The notes: a model not told the origin generated them from the letters alone. 64,000 bases of DNA from Paraburkholderia madseniana (GCF_009690905.1 NZ_VOSW01000022.1:40824-104823), one strand, 5' to 3'. Counted from the first letter of the stretch, positions 53,758 to 63,057 are shown. Numbers and translations are program-made.

Positions 53758-54375
53758 CTATCCCTTGAAAGGTAGCGTACTGGAGAACGCGTCTATTTCC
53801 ATCGCGCGCTCGGCCAATCGGGCAAGCTTGGGAAAAGCAGCCGGATGAACGACGTCGGGCATAAACGCCAATGATGCGGATTGCCAGGTAATCACGACCA
53901 TCACATCGGCTTGAGACAGCGCATCGCCCACCAGCCAGCCGTTACTGGCTCTCGATTCGAGCATTTGAAATCCCGCCAACGCCTGCTCGCGCAGCGATGC
54001 GACGATCGTGGCGATCTGATGCTCGGGGGGACGGATCGACTCGTCATACATATCGCTGAGCTTTCCGTAGATCGCGGATGCGATACCGATGAACTGCAAA
54101 GCGTCGCGCCGATTCACGCCGGAGGGCGCGAGCAAGGCGCGTTCTGCTCCGACTTCTTCGTGCAGATATTCGATGATGCCTGTGCTGTCGTAGAGAATCG
54201 TGCCGTCGTCAAGCGCAAGCGCCGGCACCTTCACCATCGGGCTGTACGGACGGATAAGATCCTGCTGCTCATAGGCGTGATAGGGCAGATGCTCGAACGG
54301 CATGCCGAGCAGCTTTAGTGTGATGCCGACCCGGCGGGTATAGCCGGAAAACCATGGGCCGATAAGTTTCATCAT
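53758..54375 (-). CDS. Glutathione S-transferase
   Basis: A 205-residue GST. The N-terminal thioredoxin-fold half opens 'LIGPWFSGYTRRVGITLKLL', with 'MVKVPALALDDGTILYDSTG' as the cis-Pro and Ser of the glutathione site. The C-terminal helical half ends normally. GAAGAG precedes the ATG pair at 54375/54372. It is 39 bases downstream of the SDR gene at 54415 and likely in the same operon, which is divergent from the LysR gene at 55392. A role in detoxifying electrophiles is likely. Confidence 0.9.
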   Translation of the reverse strand: MMKLIGPWFSGYTRRVGITLKLLGMPFEHLPYHAYEQQDLIRPYSPMVKVPALALDDGTILYDSTGIIEYLHEEVGAERALLAPSGVNRRDALQFIGIASAIYGKLSDMYDESIRPPEHQIATIVASLREQALAGFQMLESRASNGWLVGDALSQADVMVVITWQSASLAFMPDVVHPAAFPKLARLAERAMEIDAFSSTLPFKG

Positions 54376-54414
54376 TGACTCTTCGAAATTGACTGTGTTG
54401 AGGTTCGTGATCGT

Positions 54415-55182
54415 TTAGAACGCTTCTTTGAAGGGGCGCAGATCGAGTTCGTGCGTCCACGCGGAACGGTGCTGGCGGTGAAGCGACCAGAATGCATCGG
54501 CGATGGCGTCGATATCGAGCAGTCCGTCGAGGCCCTTCCGTTCGACATGCTCGGCGAAGCGCGTATGCACCCGTTCTCCGTCGATGCCACCGTCGATCAC
54601 GACATGGGCGACGTGCAACCCGAGCGGGCCGAATTCGCGCGCCATGCTTTGAGCTAGCATGCGCAAGCCGGCCTTGCTCGACGCGAAGTGGGCGAAGTTT
54701 GGCAAGCCTCGAAGCGCGCCCGTCGCCCCGCTGAAAAGAATCGACCCTCGGCCGAGGGGCACAAAGCGCCGTGCGGCCTCGCGACCCACGAGAAACCCGC
54801 CAAAACAGTTGAGCCGCCAGAACGATTCGAAGACGTCCGCTTCCATCGTTCGCAGATCCAGAGGCTGGTTGTTACCTGCGTTGTAGGCAATGAGGTCGGC
54901 ACTGCCGCCACGCTCGTCTGCCTGCATCGCGATGTCGAACAACCGGATCACATCCGCTTCGTTCGTCACGTCCATGACGACCGTGCTCGCGGAGCCGCCC
55001 GCCTCGACAATGCTCTCGCGTACCCGTTCGATCTTCGCTTCGGTGCGCCCCGCGATGATGACGTGACGCCCCTCTGCGGCGAATCGGCGAGACAGGCCCG
55101 CGCCGAGACCTTGCTCCGGCCCGACTCCGATAACCACCGCTTTCGGGCGGTCCGAGACATGCGTTTCTTTGGTGATAGACAT
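54415..55182 (-). CDS. SDR-family protein with altered active site
   Basis: A 255-residue SDR. The cofactor loop is atypical ('VIGVGPEQGLGAGLSRRFA' instead of TGxxxGxG). 'YNAGNN' is the usual NNAG region. The usual YxxxK motif reads 'FASSK', with Phe166 in place of the catalytic Tyr; Ser151 and Lys170 remain. A normal Tyr-based dehydrogenase reaction is unlikely. AGGG lies before the ATG at 55182. It is followed by GST and both face away from the LysR gene at 55392. Known SDRs with this change exist, but what they do is not clear to me. Confidence 0.86.
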   Translation of the reverse strand: MSITKETHVSDRPKAVVIGVGPEQGLGAGLSRRFAAEGRHVIIAGRTEAKIERVRESIVEAGGSASTVVMDVTNEADVIRLFDIAMQADERGGSADLIAYNAGNNQPLDLRTMEADVFESFWRLNCFGGFLVGREAARRFVPLGRGSILFSGATGALRGLPNFAHFASSKAGLRMLAQSMAREFGPLGLHVAHVVIDGGIDGERVHTRFAEHVERKGLDGLLDIDAIADAFWSLHRQHRSAWTHELDLRPFKEAF

Positions 55183-55333
55183 GGATATTGCCCTGTTCAA
55201 GATGAACTTCGGCGTAGCTGCGAAAGCAGGGCGAAGACCGCTTGGGCCGTTCGACGCGCCGTTGAAGTTCGTGTGGCGATGGGTGAACGATACCGAGAAC
55301 GTGCAGGCGGATAAATCGCTGCTACGATTCCAC

Positions 55334-55355
55334 ATTGTTTCTACAGTGAAACAAT
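55334..55355. promoter_or_regulatory. LysR-type dyad upstream of the regulator at 55392
   Basis: Perfect arms ATTGTTTC and GAAACAAT with a 6-base spacer TACAGT, 36 bases before the LysR start and about 150 bases before the divergent SDR. Classic LysR recognition-box geometry. Confidence 0.6.
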
Positions 55356-55391
55356 CAGGCAGGTTGGGTTGGGACAGCGAGGAGTCAGACC

Positions 55392-56324
55392 GTGGACAAG
55401 TTTCACGCCATGCAGGCGTTTATTCGAGTGGTCGAAAGCGGCACCTTCACCAAGGCTGCGCAGGTCCTCGATTTGCCGAAGACGGCCGTCAGCCGTCTGA
55501 TCGCGTCACTCGAAGCCGAACTGGGCACAAAGCTGCTCAACCGCACGACGCGCAAGGTCTCGACGACAGCGGACGGCGCCGCGTACTACGAGCGCGCGCT
55601 ACAGTTGATGAGCGATCTCGCGGAGCTCGAGGGCACGATGTCGCGCGCGAAGACCAACCCGCGAGGACGCTTGCGCGTCGATCTGCCCGTGCCATTGGCT
55701 CTGTCGGTGATACTTCCCGCGTTGCCGGCGTTCGTCGAGCGTTATCCGGACATCGAGATCGAGTTCGGGATCAGCGATCGTCCGGTCGACCTCATAGCGG
55801 AAAACGTCGATTGCGTCGTGCGCGCGGGGGAAATCTTCGATCAGTCACTCGTCGCGCGACAGATCGGCGCCGTTAAACAAATCCTGTGTGCGACACCAGC
55901 GTACTGGGACAGGCACGGACGGCCTTCGCATCCTTCGGACCTTGAGCATGGTCACGTCGTCATCCGAACCATTGCCTCGCGAACCAATCGACCGTTTCCG
56001 ATTGTGGTGACGAAAGATCGTGAACGCGTGGAAGTACAGAACCGGCGCGGACTGACCGCCAACGACATCATGGCGTGTCTGACCATTGGCCTGGCGGGTC
56101 TCGGCGTCGTCCATGCGTTGACGTTTTCCGCCACAACACACCTGCAAAGCGGCGCACTCGAAGCGGTCCTGAGCGACTGGGTATCGGATCCCGTTCCCGT
56201 TTTTGTTGCCTATCAACCCAATCGGCACCTGAGCACGAAAGCTCGCGTGTTCATCGATTGGCTCACCGAACTGTTTGCGAACAACGAAGCGACCGCCAAG
56301 GGCAAGCGCGTCGCGAAGACGTAA
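55392..56324 (+). CDS. LysR-family regulator
   Basis: A 310-residue LysR protein. HTH: 'HAMQAFIRVVESGTFTKAAQ' then 'LDLPKTAVSRLIASLEAELG'. Starts with GTG at 55392 preceded by GAGGAG. 'NRTTRKVSTTADGAAYYERA' is typical of the DmlR/YhjC-type group that acts as local activators of dehydrogenase genes. It is divergent from the SDR/GST pair. The effector is unknown. Confidence 0.9.
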   Translation: MDKFHAMQAFIRVVESGTFTKAAQVLDLPKTAVSRLIASLEAELGTKLLNRTTRKVSTTADGAAYYERALQLMSDLAELEGTMSRAKTNPRGRLRVDLPVPLALSVILPALPAFVERYPDIEIEFGISDRPVDLIAENVDCVVRAGEIFDQSLVARQIGAVKQILCATPAYWDRHGRPSHPSDLEHGHVVIRTIASRTNRPFPIVVTKDRERVEVQNRRGLTANDIMACLTIGLAGLGVVHALTFSATTHLQSGALEAVLSDWVSDPVPVFVAYQPNRHLSTKARVFIDWLTELFANNEATAKGKRVAKT

Positions 56325-56359
56325 CGGATGTCACGCGTTGAAGGGATGTGTCGCCGTAG

Positions 56360-57316
56360 CTATGTCGACGATGGAAGACCAGGAGCTGACGTCACGTTGC
56401 CTTGGCCCGCCGGGCGGCTCTTCACATGATCAATGAATGCGCGCAACTTCGGCGTCATCTGCCGGCGGCCTGGATAGTAGAGAAACACGCCCGGTATCAC
56501 CGGCGCGAACGGCTCCAGCACGTGCACCAGTTTTCCCGTCCTCAACCCTTCAGCGGCCATCGGCTCAGGCAACTGGGCAAGGCCCATACCTTCGACCGCC
56601 GCACCAAGCATGGTGGAAAAATCGTTGGCGATGAGCGGGCCGGATACGGCGATCTCGATCGCGTGGCCGTTGTCGTTGAATGACCATAGCGCAAGCGCGC
56701 CGCCGGATCGTCGCCACCGCAAGCATGCGTGTTGGCGCAGATCGTCCGTGTGCATGGGGCGGGTGCGCCCTGCGAAGTAAGCAGGGCTGCCCACGACGAT
56801 GAGACGAAACGGCGGCGTCAACGGTACCGCGACCATGTCGGCGTCGACGAACTGACCGAGCCGGATTCCGGCGTCGAACCCTTCCGCTGCAAGATCGATC
56901 AGCTCCTTGCTGGTGGCGATCTCCACTTCGACCTCGGGATAAGCCTGGCAGAAGGATGCAATGAGTGGTTCCAGCAGGATCGGCACCACCGCGCGCGGCA
57001 CTGAAAGACGCAACAATCCGGTGGGCCGTTGGCCAAGTCCGCGCGCCACCTCACTCGCGGCGACAAGCTCGTCGAAAGCAGGCTTTGCGTGCGAAAGAAA
57101 CCGTTCGCCAGCTTCGGTGAGGCCGACGCTACGCGTGGTGCGTATGAAGAGCGCTGCGCCAATTCGCGCTTCAAGTACACGCACCGTCTGGCTGACGGCG
57201 GACGGTGTCACTCCGAGTTCCGCGGCTGCCCGGCGAAAACTGCGATGCTGGGCGACGCTCAGGAACACCTCCACGCCATCGAGCGCGCCTTGCCTGACTG
57301 TGAAGTTCTGCTTCAT
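56360..57316 (-). CDS. LysR-family regulator
   Basis: A 318-residue LysR protein. HTH: 'GVEVFLSVAQHRSFRRAAAE' then 'LGVTPSAVSQTVRVLEARIG'. It is convergent with the LysR gene at 55392 and divergent from the methyltransferase gene at 57448, the likely target. 'FIRTTRSVGLTEAGERFLSH' places it with the DmlR-like regulators. No dyad could be picked out with confidence in its promoter. Confidence 0.9.
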   Translation of the reverse strand: MKQNFTVRQGALDGVEVFLSVAQHRSFRRAAAELGVTPSAVSQTVRVLEARIGAALFIRTTRSVGLTEAGERFLSHAKPAFDELVAASEVARGLGQRPTGLLRLSVPRAVVPILLEPLIASFCQAYPEVEVEIATSKELIDLAAEGFDAGIRLGQFVDADMVAVPLTPPFRLIVVGSPAYFAGRTRPMHTDDLRQHACLRWRRSGGALALWSFNDNGHAIEIAVSGPLIANDFSTMLGAAVEGMGLAQLPEPMAAEGLRTGKLVHVLEPFAPVIPGVFLYYPGRRQMTPKLRAFIDHVKSRPAGQGNVTSAPGLPSST

Positions 57317-57447
57317 AGCCCGTCAACATTGTGATGAATAGTCGCTCGCGAGAGGCCATGGTACACCTACACCTGCAGACGAGGGGTCATGCCGATGTCG
57401 ACTCGCAAGCCCTGAACAATCCGCTAAGACCGTGGAGGAACTCCGCA

Positions 57448-58278
57448 ATGACTGATGCACTTGATGGCGTGCGAGATCACTATCGCGCGACCGGCCTGAC
57501 CGAGCGGCTGAAGATGGCGCTCACGGTCTTTGGGCCGGAAGATCAGCGGCTCACACCGCAGCAACTGGGCGCCCTCGACCAGTTTCACACACGTGGGCTT
57601 GCTGCCACCACCGAGCTTGCCAAATTGGCCGGGATCACCGCCGATATGTCGGTGCTGGACGTCGGTTCGGGCATTGGCGGGCCGGCCCGTTTTCTGGCGG
57701 CAACCTATGGCTGCCGGGTGACGGGCATCGACCTCAGCGAACCGTTCGTGGATGCCGCACGCTATCTCACCCGGCGCACAGGGCAGAGCGAACAGGTTTC
57801 GTTCCATACCGCCAGCGCGCTGGAACTTCCCTTCGAAGGCAGCCGTTTCGACGCCGTATTGCTGCAGCACGTGGCGATGAACATCTCCGAGCGCGCACGT
57901 CTTTACCGCGAGATCGAACGCGTGCTGAAGCCATGCGGCAGGTTTGCGACGTTCGACGTCGTCGCAAACGGCAGCGAACCGTACTACCCCGTTCCCTGGG
58001 CGCGAACGCCGACAGCAAGCTTTCTCCTGACGGCCGATGCGACGCGCGAAGCGATCGAACAAGCAGGTTTCCGCACACTGGCATGGCAAGACGACACCGA
58101 GACCGCAAAGGCCTGGTTTACCCAGCAGCGCGCGTCAGGCCCGCTGCCCTCGCCAAATCTCGGCGTGGTGATGGGGCCGGACTTCGCAGAGCTTTTCACC
58201 AACCTGGCGCGAAATCTCCTGGAAGGCCGACTCGGCATTCTCACCGCGGTGTTCGAGGCCGCATCCACGAAGCCCTGA
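57448..58278 (+). CDS. Class I SAM-dependent methyltransferase
   Basis: A 276-residue methyltransferase. Motif I 'VLDVGSGIGGPARFLAATYG' and the acidic 'VTGIDLSEPFVDAA' bind SAM; 'FDAVLLQHVAMNISERARLY' and 'ERVLKPCGRFATFDVVANG' follow. The early part ('DQFHTRGLAATTELAKLAGI') resembles the MPBQ/sarcosine-type small-molecule methyltransferases. GGAGGA precedes the ATG at 57448; the frame from 57331 would add 39 unconserved residues. Divergent from a LysR regulator. Substrate unknown. Confidence 0.88.
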   Translation: MTDALDGVRDHYRATGLTERLKMALTVFGPEDQRLTPQQLGALDQFHTRGLAATTELAKLAGITADMSVLDVGSGIGGPARFLAATYGCRVTGIDLSEPFVDAARYLTRRTGQSEQVSFHTASALELPFEGSRFDAVLLQHVAMNISERARLYREIERVLKPCGRFATFDVVANGSEPYYPVPWARTPTASFLLTADATREAIEQAGFRTLAWQDDTETAKAWFTQQRASGPLPSPNLGVVMGPDFAELFTNLARNLLEGRLGILTAVFEAASTKP

Positions 58279-58430
58279 ATTCACCTGGAGAACCGCTGAT
58301 GGCCGCCACCCCTTGGTGCCAGGCTCGATCCTGCTGCACGCGCTCTCGCTGCGCCAGTTGATCCGACGACGCGCCGGCTGATCTCCTTCCTATCCTTCAA
58401 CGCGCCCGACAACACCTGACTGGAGGCAAC
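58279..58430. other. Short gap with possible gene remnant
   Basis: Nothing complete. One plus-strand frame gives 'DPTTRRLISFLSFNAPDNT' ending in TGA just before the next gene's ribosome-binding site, which looks like a 3' end of a former coding region, but no start or match can be proposed. Confidence 0.3.
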
Positions 58431-58955
58431 ATGTCACCGGAACTTATCTTCCAAACGCAGCTTGTTCTGGGCTATGTCGCCTGGCTGCTTTGCTTTCGCG
58501 TATACATCTGGCCCAGGCTCAAGTCGATGGATCCATTCGAAGCGCAACGCGCCATCGCCACACTGCACAGCTTCCGTTTCTTCGGGCTGGTCTTCATGCT
58601 GCCGGGCGTCGTCAGTCCCGACCTGCCTGCCAGCTTCGCCGCGTTCGCCGCATACGGCGACTTCGCAACGGGCGTTCTGGCGATGCTGGCGCTACTCGCA
58701 GCAGGAAGACGCCCGCTCTTCTGGTTGTTTGTCGTGGCCTTCAATCTTGTGGGAACCACCGACCTCATCGTCGACTACGTCCACGCTATCCAGGCCGATC
58801 TTCCTGCGCGTGCAGGAGAGTTTTTTCGCACTACGTACGCGATTCCGATCATCTACGTGCCTGTGCTGATGATTACGCACGTTGCCGCCTTCTATCTGCT
58901 GCTGCGCTCTCGGCCTAAGGCGGCTCTGAGCTATTGGTCTTTCCGTAAGTCATGA
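58431..58955 (+). CDS. Integral membrane protein of unknown function
   Basis: A 174-residue protein with four to five hydrophobic segments ('FQTQLVLGYVAWLLCFRVYI', 'FFGLVFMLPGVVSPDLPASF', 'FWLFVVAFNLVGTTDLIVDY', 'IPIIYVPVLMITHVAAFYLL'). GGAGGC precedes the ATG. It follows the methyltransferase gene by about 150 bases on the same strand and could be cotranscribed. I do not recognise a named family. Confidence 0.78.
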   Translation: MSPELIFQTQLVLGYVAWLLCFRVYIWPRLKSMDPFEAQRAIATLHSFRFFGLVFMLPGVVSPDLPASFAAFAAYGDFATGVLAMLALLAAGRRPLFWLFVVAFNLVGTTDLIVDYVHAIQADLPARAGEFFRTTYAIPIIYVPVLMITHVAAFYLLLRSRPKAALSYWSFRKS

Positions 58956-58977
58956 ATTTGGCCCCTTACTTGGTCGC

Positions 58978-59751
58978 TTATTTGGTCGTATAGCCACCGT
59001 TGATCAGAATGGTCTGCCCCGTAATCCACCACCCGTCGCTGACCAGATGGCGGATGAAGGGCACCACATCCCCTGGATCGGTCAAACCAGTCGTGGAGAA
59101 CGGTGAAAGTGCGGCGGCGGTCTTGTGGTAAGCCACCGCGTCCGCGCCTTCGGCGGGATAGAAGAACGGCGTGTCCATGGGTCCGGGTCCGATGGCTGTC
59201 ACCGAGATGCCGCGCGCGCCGAATTCCTTGGCCGCCGCGCGCGTGAAATGCTCGACCGGCGCCTTGGTGCCCGCATACGCAGCGTAAAACGGTGTGAACG
59301 CGCCAAGCAGCGACGTGACGAGCGTAACGATCTTGCCGTTGTCATTGACGTGCTTGCCTGCTTCCTTGAGGAAGAAGAACGCGGACTTTGAATTTACCGC
59401 CGTCATTTCATCGTACTCAGCCTCGGTGATGTCCACGAACGACTTCTTCAACACCTTGCCTACCGTATTGATCGCAATATCGGGGCGGCCGACGGCGGCG
59501 ACAACATCCGCGAACAGCTTCTCGATCGCGCCGGCCGAGGTCAGATCGGCCTGGAAAGCGACCGCCTTGGCGCCGGCCGCCTCGATCGCGGCAAGTGTCT
59601 CGTCTGCTGCGGCCTTCGAACTCGCGCTGTTGTAGTGGATCGCCACTGCCTTGGCGCCTTGTGCGGCGAGATCCCGTGCAATCAGTCCACCGAGATTTTT
59701 TGCCCCGCCCGCAATGACGACGGTTTTGCCTTTGATGCTGTGGTTTGCCAT
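58978..59751 (-). CDS. SDR-family oxidoreductase
   Basis: A 257-residue SDR. The cofactor loop reads 'VIAGGAKNLGGLIARDLA' (AGGAKNLG, a known variant of TGxxxGxG) and the active site is 'VTSLLGAFTPFYAAYAGTKA', where YAGTK provides Tyr and Lys. GGGGATGG precedes the ATG at 59751. It is divergent from the LysR gene at 59882, its likely regulator. Confidence 0.9.
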   Translation of the reverse strand: MANHSIKGKTVVIAGGAKNLGGLIARDLAAQGAKAVAIHYNSASSKAAADETLAAIEAAGAKAVAFQADLTSAGAIEKLFADVVAAVGRPDIAINTVGKVLKKSFVDITEAEYDEMTAVNSKSAFFFLKEAGKHVNDNGKIVTLVTSLLGAFTPFYAAYAGTKAPVEHFTRAAAKEFGARGISVTAIGPGPMDTPFFYPAEGADAVAYHKTAAALSPFSTTGLTDPGDVVPFIRHLVSDGWWITGQTILINGGYTTK

Positions 59752-59836
59752 GGTCCATCCCCAGTACCGAAGCCGCCCGATGCAGCCTCTCACTCTGCTG
59801 GATGATATATTCCAGGAAAATCATTTAAACCTACTG

Positions 59837-59859
59837 TTTCTGACATCACTGGTCAGAAA
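59837..59859. promoter_or_regulatory. LysR-type dyad between SDR and regulator
   Basis: Perfect arms TTTCTGAC and GTCAGAAA with 7 bases between, in the 130-base divergent gap, 23 bases before the LysR start. Probable binding site for that regulator. Confidence 0.6.
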
Positions 59860-59881
59860 AGTCGAACAGTGGAAAAGGACC

Positions 59882-60802
59882 GTGGATCGTATTGACCTGT
59901 TTCGCGTGTTCGCGCGCGTTGTCGAATGCGCGAATTTCACGCGTGCGGCGGACACGCTCGGCTTGCCTCGCTCGTCGGTATCCGCGGCGATTCAGGAGCT
60001 GGAAGGGCGGATCGGCGCCCGGCTGCTGCATCGGACCACGCGTAAGGTGTCGCCGACTCAGGACGGCGCCGCGCTCTATGAGCGCTGCCTGCGCCTGATC
60101 GCCGATGTCGAGGAAACCGAGAACCTGTTCCGGCAGACATCGGTAGGACCGAGCGGCGTGCTGCGCGTCGACGTGCCGGGCCGTATCGGCCGGCTGATCA
60201 TCGCACCCGCGCTGCCGGAAGTCCTCGTCGCGTTTCCGAAAATCGATATCGAGCTGGGCCTGACCGATCGCGCGATCGACCTTGTCGAAGAGCGCGTCGA
60301 TTGCGCGCTTCGCGTGGGCAAGCTGCACGATTCCGGCACGATCGCGCGACCCATCGGCAATCTGCCGTTGATCAATGTTGCGAGCCCACGCTATTTGTCC
60401 CAGCGCGGCACGCCTCGCACGCCCGGCGATCTGGTAACCCACCAGGCCGTCCACTATGCGTCGCCATCGAGCGGCCGTATCGCGCCCTGGGAGTGGCTCG
60501 ATGGCGAAACCGTGAGGACGTTGACAACGCAAGGCCGCGTGAGCGTCAACAGCGCCGAGGCGTATATCGCGTGCTGCCTTGCGGGACTCGGCTTGATCCA
60601 GATTCCTGCGTACGATGTGCAGCAGCATCTGCGCGCCGGCGAACTGATCGAGGTGATGCCCGAATACCGGGCTGCGCCGATGCCGATGACCTTGCTCTAT
60701 CCGCACCGGCAGCATTTATCGCGCAGGGTTCAGGTGTTCGCCGACTGGCTCGAGGCGCTGCTGAAAGGGCAACTCGTTGGCGATTCAGGCGGAAGAAAAT
60801 GA
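59882..60802 (+). CDS. LysR-family regulator
   Basis: A 306-residue LysR protein. HTH: 'RVFARVVECANFTRAADTLG' and 'LPRSSVSAAIQELEGRIG'. The start is a GTG at 59882 preceded by AAAAGGA; an upstream in-frame ATG would overlap the divergent SDR gene and is rejected. 'HRTTRKVSPTQDGAALYERC' marks the same DmlR-like subgroup as the regulator at 55392. Probably controls the divergent SDR. Confidence 0.92.
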   Translation: MDRIDLFRVFARVVECANFTRAADTLGLPRSSVSAAIQELEGRIGARLLHRTTRKVSPTQDGAALYERCLRLIADVEETENLFRQTSVGPSGVLRVDVPGRIGRLIIAPALPEVLVAFPKIDIELGLTDRAIDLVEERVDCALRVGKLHDSGTIARPIGNLPLINVASPRYLSQRGTPRTPGDLVTHQAVHYASPSSGRIAPWEWLDGETVRTLTTQGRVSVNSAEAYIACCLAGLGLIQIPAYDVQQHLRAGELIEVMPEYRAAPMPMTLLYPHRQHLSRRVQVFADWLEALLKGQLVGDSGGRK

Positions 60803-60866
60803 AGCGGCCCGGCGATAGCGGGCTGCAGCGCAAGACATTCATCGTCGCAAGGACAAGCGTTACGTG

Positions 60867-62552
60867 TCAGATGGATGGAGGCGTCTTGACGGGCAAGCCA
60901 GAGGTCGGATCGAGGTAGAGCCTGGTCTCCCGGTGCTCATCGTGGCGGCGGTTGAAATCGAACATACCCGTGATACTGCCCGCCTTCGCGTCGAACGAGC
61001 CGCCTCCGATCCGGTTGCCATCAAGCCAGTTGTCTTCGATGAAACGCACTACTGACGACTGATCGATCGGCGTATGGTCGACGTAGTTCTGTTTCGCCCA
61101 TGGCGAAATCACAACAAACGGGATGCGGGTACCGGGACCGCACCGGCCGTTCACCGGTTTGCCATTCAACCCGTCGGGTCCGGTGCCTGAGCCGCAAATA
61201 CCTGGGCCGGTCAACTGATCCGCGACCGAGTCGAACGAAGCGCTCGTCGGCAGCGCGTATGCGTGGTCGTACCAGCCGTCGGAGTCATCCCATGCCACGA
61301 TAACGGCCGTGTCACGCCAATCCGGTTGCTGTTGCAGGAAGTTGACGACCTTCGTAACGAACGCTTGCTCGTCAAGCGGGTCCGAGTACCCGGCGTGACC
61401 GTCCTGATAGGCAGGCGCCTTCAGGAAGCTCACCGCAGGGAAATTGCCAGCTTGAACAGCACTATAGAAATCGTCGATATCGTACTGGTGATTCGCGGGA
61501 TCGACGGTCGAGCGATGTGCCCCGTACGTATGCCCGATGGCCGACACCGAACTGGGACGCAAATGCTGCGGGTTTGACGTCGACGCGTAGTACTGGAACC
61601 AGTTGTGGTGCGGAATGTAGTCGGCCGTGGCGGCGCCGACCACTTGTGACGTTGTGCTGCGTGTGCAGCCTGTCGTTCCGTTGCTGTTCGTGGTCGACAG
61701 ATTGAAGCCGCCCATGAAGCCGCCCCACGTAATGTTGCGCGCGTTGAGCAGGTCGCCGATGTTCTTACCGGTCATCTGCGCGGTATCGGTGGTACTCGAG
61801 CACAGGTCGTAGGCAGGATCGACGTCGTTGATCATCGTGAATCCGCCTTGGCCGTCGTTGACGTAATACGAGCCGGCCGTCGAGGGCTGCTTCGACGTCA
61901 GGACGACTTTCATGCCGTTGGTCTGTCCTGAGACGACTTCGAGCGCACCCGGCGTCGACGGACCATATGTCGATGTATAGGCGTTATCGCTCATCGCGAA
62001 GTTCTGCGCATAGTTCCAGAGCGCCGTGACCGTATTGCCGTCGTAGTAACCCATCACCTGGCCGGCCGTGCCGAACGCGCCGGCGCCGCCGCTGGTGCCG
62101 CGGCCCGTGTATTTCGGAAAGAGGTCTGCCTTGCCGTTATCGTATGCCTGCTGCTCAGCCGTATACGCATGGTTCTGGTCGGCTGTGGCCGCCTGCGTGC
62201 GATCGAGACGGAACGGATTGGCCGCGCCCGTGCCATTGGCGGAGTTCGTAAAGTTCGGGTTGGCCGTCAACAACGTGCCCGATAAGCCGTTCACCTCTGG
62301 CGTGCCGGCTTGCGCTGCAAACGCAGGTTCTCCAGGCGGATTTGCCGCATGCGGGTAGGTCGCGAAGTAGTGATCGAACGATACGTTCTCGCCATAGATC
62401 ACTACCAGATGCTTAATGGGTGTGGCTGTATGGACTTCATCCCGCCGGGAGTCATGCTGGTCCCCGTCGTGGTCGTCGCTGGCGCTCCATGCAGCCGTCG
62501 TTGCAAGCGCAACAGCCGTGAGCGAAAAAAGGGCAATCCGACGCCAAAGCAT
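60867..62552 (-). CDS. Exported AcpA-type phosphoesterase (phospholipase C/acid phosphatase family)
   Basis: A 561-residue exported protein. The signal peptide ends 'ALATTAAWSA'. The phosphoesterase opening is 'HLVVIYGENVSFDHYFATYP', with Asn/Asp metal ligands; later 'VIVAWDDSDGWYDHAYA' (DDSDGWYDH) and 'PFVVISPWAKQNYVDHTPID' are the family's other active-site segments. Francisella AcpA and bacterial phospholipases C belong here. GGGAG precedes the ATG at 62552. Likely releases phosphate from extracellular phosphoesters; whether phospholipid or phosphomonoester is not clear. Confidence 0.92.
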   Translation of the reverse strand: MLWRRIALFSLTAVALATTAAWSASDDHDGDQHDSRRDEVHTATPIKHLVVIYGENVSFDHYFATYPHAANPPGEPAFAAQAGTPEVNGLSGTLLTANPNFTNSANGTGAANPFRLDRTQAATADQNHAYTAEQQAYDNGKADLFPKYTGRGTSGGAGAFGTAGQVMGYYDGNTVTALWNYAQNFAMSDNAYTSTYGPSTPGALEVVSGQTNGMKVVLTSKQPSTAGSYYVNDGQGGFTMINDVDPAYDLCSSTTDTAQMTGKNIGDLLNARNITWGGFMGGFNLSTTNSNGTTGCTRSTTSQVVGAATADYIPHHNWFQYYASTSNPQHLRPSSVSAIGHTYGAHRSTVDPANHQYDIDDFYSAVQAGNFPAVSFLKAPAYQDGHAGYSDPLDEQAFVTKVVNFLQQQPDWRDTAVIVAWDDSDGWYDHAYALPTSASFDSVADQLTGPGICGSGTGPDGLNGKPVNGRCGPGTRIPFVVISPWAKQNYVDHTPIDQSSVVRFIEDNWLDGNRIGGGSFDAKAGSITGMFDFNRRHDEHRETRLYLDPTSGLPVKTPPSI

Positions 62553-63057
62553 TGTGTGGCTCCCAGTAGTGTTACGCAAAGATAACCGCGGCGCCCGGGA
62601 CGGCTTATCCAACCTGCTTGACAACGCTGATCCGATCTGACAACAGGGGGCCACGCGGAGCTTGCATTACAACAAGCGCCAACCATTCAATCACGCACGT
62701 ATGAATGATTGGCGTCAGGAAGCTTTCATGTTGTTTCGATTCGCGATCTGCGTATCGGGGAGCCAACTCGATCGTGGCTGGGAGGAGGTTAGTGATTGAT
62801 CGGCATTCGGGCGGAGGCATTGTCAGATGCTGTGCCCGAACGTCGCCTAAAAGCGGTGAGTCTGGGAAGACCGCTCCTTGTGACGCACTAATCGCCGTTT
62901 CATCCTGCCTATTTACGGATCCGTCATTTCGATTTCGTCGAGGCAGGCGCTTGCGCCTCAGGCGACTAACGCCACGCCGCGAGGCCTTAACGTACAAGCT
63001 TCGCAACCCTTGTTACAATCGGTTGAAATTGTATGACCTTCCCAGGAAGCCTTCTAG
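62553..63057. other. 505-base intergenic region with an inverted repeat
   Basis: No convincing gene. Arm CGCCAACCATTCA (62677-62689) and its complement with one mismatch (62702-62714), 12 bases apart, lie about 125 bases upstream of the AcpA-type gene: possible operator. Short frames here lack family features. Confidence 0.5.
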
